Notes under the pieces: model-generated
Seen by the model: only the letters and a program-made list of their open reading frames with translations
What the model was told of the DNA's origin: nothing
The model's database searches: none
DNA from: an uncultured Chloroflexota bacterium
Lineage (GTDB): Bacteria > Chloroflexota > Anaerolineae > Aggregatilineales > Phototrophicaceae
Assembly: GCA_937927665.1 (NCBI GenBank)
Contig: CALBRY010000444.1
Coordinates: forward strand, 1 to 8,330
DNA: 8,330 nt
Direction of reading: 5' to 3'
Made by a program: the position numbers and the translations under genes
Shown here: in pieces, positions 5,885-8,330 of the stretch
Layout: each line of letters starts with the position of its first letter
How positions within the stretch are numbered: the stretch's first letter is position 1

Positions 5885-7099
5885 TTACCGCTTGATCAAC
5901 CCCGGCAGAAGCGCGTAAAACTCCGTCGAACGCACAACATCATCGAGCGGCACTTGATCGATCACCGTATGCGCGTGGATTTCGTTGCCGGGTCCGAAGC
6001 CGATGCTCGGAATGCCTGCTTTACCCGTCCAGTATGTTGCGTTGGTCGAAAAATCCCATTTGCCCGTTGGCGGCTTGTAGCCCCACAGCAGTTCACCTGC
6101 TGCAACGCCTGCCTGCACAAACGGGTGATCTTCCGGCAGCGCCCACGCGGGATAAATCTTCTCCAGCGGGAACACAAATCCGGTATAGCTCGGATCATCA
6201 TAGTGAAGGATCGACGCTTCGATGTCGGTGCGATCGCCGATGATTCTCTGGATGCGCTCCAGTTCAGCTTTGGGTTCTTCGCCAAATGTCACGCGGCGGT
6301 CAATATAGATCGTCGCTTCATCCGGTACGGCATTGATGCTCGGCGTCTTGACGTGCATATCGCTGACGGTAATACGCCCGTGACCCAAAAACGGATCGTC
6401 GCCGAGTTCCGGTTCAAGCTTGCTGATCGCGTCGATAATCGGCAGGAGTTTGTAGATCGCGTTATCGCCGAGGAAATTACTGGCGGCGTGCGCGCTCTTG
6501 CCTTTGGCGACGACCTGCATCTCAACGCGCCCTTTGTGACCGCGATAAATCTGCATACGGGTCGGTTCGCCGACAACGACGAAATCCGGGCGGATGCCTT
6601 CGGTATCGACAAATGAATTCGGCGCGATGCCATCGCACCATTCTTCCATGTTGCCAAAATAGTACGCGGTGAACCCATCCAGCAAGCCCAGATCACGCGC
6701 AAGGGCTAACCCGTAGATCATTCCCGGCGTGCTGTTCTTCTCGTCGCACGCGCCGCGCGCAAAGAACACCCCATTTTCAACCTTGCCGGTGAAGGGATCC
6801 CATTCCCATTCATCGGGGTCGCCAATGCCGACGGTATCAAGATGGCTGTCATAAACAATCTTGGTCGCGCCGCTGCCGATGCGCCCAATGATGTTCCCCA
6901 TCTTATCGAACCATACCTCGTCAAAGCCCAGCTTGTGCATCTCCTCGGCGGCGCGTTCGCACACGGCGCGAATTTGACTGTCATAGCTTGGGATGGCACA
7001 TAAATCTTTCAAAAACTGGATGATTTGTTCGCGCTGCGCTTCGACCCGTTCGTGAATCGTCTGGATCTGGCTCGGCGTTACCGGGCTGCTTTGTGTCAT
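5885..7099 (-). CDS. ygeY: YgeY-type M20 family metallohydrolase (deacylase/carbamoyl-amidase-like)
   Basis: A 404-residue M20 zinc hydrolase of the family length. YDSHLDTV (83-90) gives metal ligand H86 and D88; ACDEKN (117-122) gives bridging D119; MEEWCDG (151-157) gives the catalytic/metal glutamate pair E152-E153; GEPT (177-180) gives E178; and GPGNEIHAHT (369-378) gives the last histidine ligand. GKSAHAASN (200-208) lies in the inserted dimerisation domain. MEEWCDGIA, GEPT and PGNEIHAH are typical of the YgeY group annotated as selenium-metabolism-linked hydrolases, which neighbour ygeW, ygeX and carbamate kinase. YgeY has been tied to anaerobic purine/ureide degradation, presumably hydrolysing an acyl or ureido bond. 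No selenium gene is visible here. AGAGGA sits just before the ATG at 7099. It starts 9 nt after the preceding stop, in the same operon. Confidence 0.92.
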   Translation of the reverse strand: MTQSSPVTPSQIQTIHERVEAQREQIIQFLKDLCAIPSYDSQIRAVCERAAEEMHKLGFDEVWFDKMGNIIGRIGSGATKIVYDSHLDTVGIGDPDEWEWDPFTGKVENGVFFARGACDEKNSTPGMIYGLALARDLGLLDGFTAYYFGNMEEWCDGIAPNSFVDTEGIRPDFVVVGEPTRMQIYRGHKGRVEMQVVAKGKSAHAASNFLGDNAIYKLLPIIDAISKLEPELGDDPFLGHGRITVSDMHVKTPSINAVPDEATIYIDRRVTFGEEPKAELERIQRIIGDRTDIEASILHYDDPSYTGFVFPLEKIYPAWALPEDHPFVQAGVAAGELLWGYKPPTGKWDFSTNATYWTGKAGIPSIGFGPGNEIHAHTVIDQVPLDDVVRSTEFYALLPGLIKR

Positions 7100-7108
7100 A
7101 GTCCTCTG

Positions 7109-7660
7109 TTATCCCTGCTTAAATGCGAATTCAACGTAAGGATCGTTACCGTCCTTCGTTCTCCCAAAATTCAAGATGACCACACGCGGATCAGCGGCGG
7201 CGATTTTGGCGACCCGTTCATGATCGGCAAGCGGCTGCCACTTGGAAAACTCCGCGTAGACCGTATTACCCGGTCGGATTTTGACATCACGCGGACTCGC
7301 GCCAGCAAATTCGAGTACGTTGATGATCTCGGACACCGCCATATTCAGATACGAAGGCGATGGAGCAACAGGGGGCGGAGGAGCAGCTTGAGGCTTTGGA
7401 GCGCTGCTTTGCTTCGGCGTCGGTGGGTTGACAATCAGCGTCGATGATCCGTCCACATCAACAGTTTCGCCTTTGAGAAATGCAGCGAGATCAGTCGCGG
7501 CTTTGTAATACCCTTCAGCGAACCCCTGATAGTACTGAGCTTGCGCCGGATCGGCGGATGCTTTGCCGTCCCGCGCATACTCTCGCGCCTTGATCGCCCA
7601 GCGATTCGCAAGGGCGCGCAGTTCATGCATCAGTTGAGAAATGTCCATATGCTCACTCAC
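7109..7660 (-). CDS. Hypothetical two-domain protein with Pro/Ala-rich linker (183 aa)
   Basis: I do not recognise a family. Residues about 5-65 look like a helical domain rich in Ala, Arg, Tyr and Gln (for example AQYYQGFAEGYYKAATDLAA, 41-60). Residues about 79-102 form a low-complexity Pro/Ala/Ser/Gln linker (PKPQAAPPPPVAPSP at 88-102). Residues 105-183 look like a compact alpha/beta domain, ending with predicted strands RVVILNFG and YVEFAF. No signal peptide, membrane segment or cysteine is seen, so it is probably cytosolic. The GTG start (7660-7658) overlaps the adenine deaminase stop by 4 nt (GTGA); an in-frame ATG at 7648-7646 would remove four residues and is a credible alternative, since no good Shine-Dalgarno precedes the GTG. 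Its position between adenine deaminase and the YgeY-like gene implies co-expression, but nothing in the protein reveals a function. Confidence 0.8.
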   Translation of the reverse strand: MSEHMDISQLMHELRALANRWAIKAREYARDGKASADPAQAQYYQGFAEGYYKAATDLAAFLKGETVDVDGSSTLIVNPPTPKQSSAPKPQAAPPPPVAPSPSYLNMAVSEIINVLEFAGASPRDVKIRPGNTVYAEFSKWQPLADHERVAKIAAADPRVVILNFGRTKDGNDPYVEFAFKQG

Positions 7661-8330
7661 GCAAACAGGTCAATGACTTCAAACTTTTCGACATCCACCA
7701 AGCCGACATCGGTCAGTTTCAGCTTGGGAATGACTTCTAGTGCCATGAAACTCATTGCCATGAACGGATCGAACATGGTACTGCCCATCTCCTGCGCGGC
7801 AGCGATCAAAATGTCGTATTCGCGCCGCACATCTGCGATCGGCTGTTCGGTCATCAAGCCGCCCACCGGGAGCGCCAGCACCGCCACGACATTATCGCCA
7901 TCCACTGCCGCCAATCCGCCGCCCATCTCGATCACAACCTGCGCCGCGCGTGCCATACTCGCATCGTCCGCCCCGATCACCACCAAATTATGATGATCAT
8001 GAGCGACTGTCCCTGCGATCGCGCCGCGCTTCAGCCCAAACCCATGAATAAAGCCTTTGCCGATATTCCCACTTGCTTGATGGCGTTCGATGACTGCCAT
8101 CTTGAGAATATCACGATCAGGATCGCTGATGGCATAACCATCGACAATTCTAGCATCGTCAATGCGATGACCTGTAACCACCTGATCGGCATGTCCCTCA
8201 ATGATGTGGATACGCCCGCTGCGCGCCGGAATACTAAAATCAAAATCGCCGGGGCGTACATTCATTGAACTTCGCAAATCGATATCGCGCTGAACGGGAA
8301 TAAAATAAAAATGCCTTTTCTGCGAAAGAA
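7657..8330 (-). CDS. ade: Adenine deaminase, C-terminal part (runs off right edge)
   Basis: About 223 residues of the C-terminal end are visible. The frame stays open to base 8330, with no stop upstream of the ATG at 8265-8263, so the start lies outside the window and about 350 residues of a normal 570-590-aa protein are missing. The visible part is the characteristic C-terminal domain: MNVRPGDFDFSIP, ILKMAVIERHQASGNIGKGF, GFGLKRGAIAGTVAHDHHN, IEMGGGLAAV, ALPVGGLM, DPFMAMSFMALEVIPKLKLT and DVGLVDVEKFE, all close to Ade of E. coli and Bacillus. The enzyme converts adenine to hypoxanthine plus ammonia in the cytosol, feeding purine salvage or catabolism. The amidohydrolase metal site lies in the unseen part, so integrity cannot be judged. 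It is the first visible gene of the run and is translationally coupled to the 183-aa gene. Confidence 0.95.
   Translation of the reverse strand, partial: LSQKRHFYFIPVQRDIDLRSSMNVRPGDFDFSIPARSGRIHIIEGHADQVVTGHRIDDARIVDGYAISDPDRDILKMAVIERHQASGNIGKGFIHGFGLKRGAIAGTVAHDHHNLVVIGADDASMARAAQVVIEMGGGLAAVDGDNVVAVLALPVGGLMTEQPIADVRREYDILIAAAQEMGSTMFDPFMAMSFMALEVIPKLKLTDVGLVDVEKFEVIDLFA

Noticed and set aside
5768..6616. 282-codon plus-strand open frame antisense to the YgeY-like gene and the phosphatase start
   Set aside because: It spans a real gene boundary on the other strand, has no family motifs and lacks a ribosome site; it is a by-product of codon bias.
8263..8265. ATG at MNVRPGDF as the true start of a short adenine-deaminase-like protein
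   Set aside because: The frame stays open to the window edge with family-like residues upstream, so this is an internal methionine of the full-length enzyme.

Overview
The window is one co-oriented block of eleven genes, all transcribed right to left (minus strand), with almost no intergenic space. Base composition is moderate, by eye a little over half GC. GTG starts occur alongside ATG, and several junctions are 4-nt stop/start overlaps. Nothing here is a mobile element, CRISPR array, tRNA or rRNA. Gene content and the style of the PLP enzymes suggest a free-living bacterium, perhaps Chloroflexota (Anaerolineae-like). That assignment rests on remembered resemblance only and is weak.

In transcription order from the right edge the genes are: the C-terminal part of an adenine deaminase (7657 to the edge); an unrecognised 183-aa protein with a proline-rich linker (7109-7660); a YgeY-type M20 metallohydrolase (5885-7099); a histidine-phosphatase-superfamily protein (5279-5878); a small ABM/YgiN-like protein (4961-5242); a YgeW-type knotted carbamoyltransferase (3962-4945); an 82-nt gap with a GC-rich hairpin, a T tract and a perfect 16-bp palindrome; carbamate kinase (2938-3879); a threonine-synthase-like PLP enzyme with an N-terminal zinc ribbon (1657-2904); a family 2 membrane glycosyltransferase (598-1656); a 78-aa helical protein (365-601); and the N-terminal third of a second fold-type-II PLP enzyme running off the left edge (1-368).

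The metabolic theme is nitrogen salvage and fermentation of purines and ureido compounds. Adenine deaminase yields hypoxanthine and ammonia. YgeY and YgeW homologues belong to the ygeW-ygeX-ygeY-arcC set linked to anaerobic purine/ureide breakdown in enterobacteria and gut anaerobes. Carbamate kinase can turn carbamoyl phosphate plus ADP into ATP. The set normally also contains YgeX (2,3-diaminopropionate ammonia-lyase, PLP fold type II). No YgeX-like protein is seen here, but two other fold-type-II PLP enzymes are. The main hypothesis is that one or both take the ammonia-lyase (or a related) step in a variant pathway. The glycosyltransferase, the 183-aa protein and the 78-aa protein have no obvious place in that scheme.
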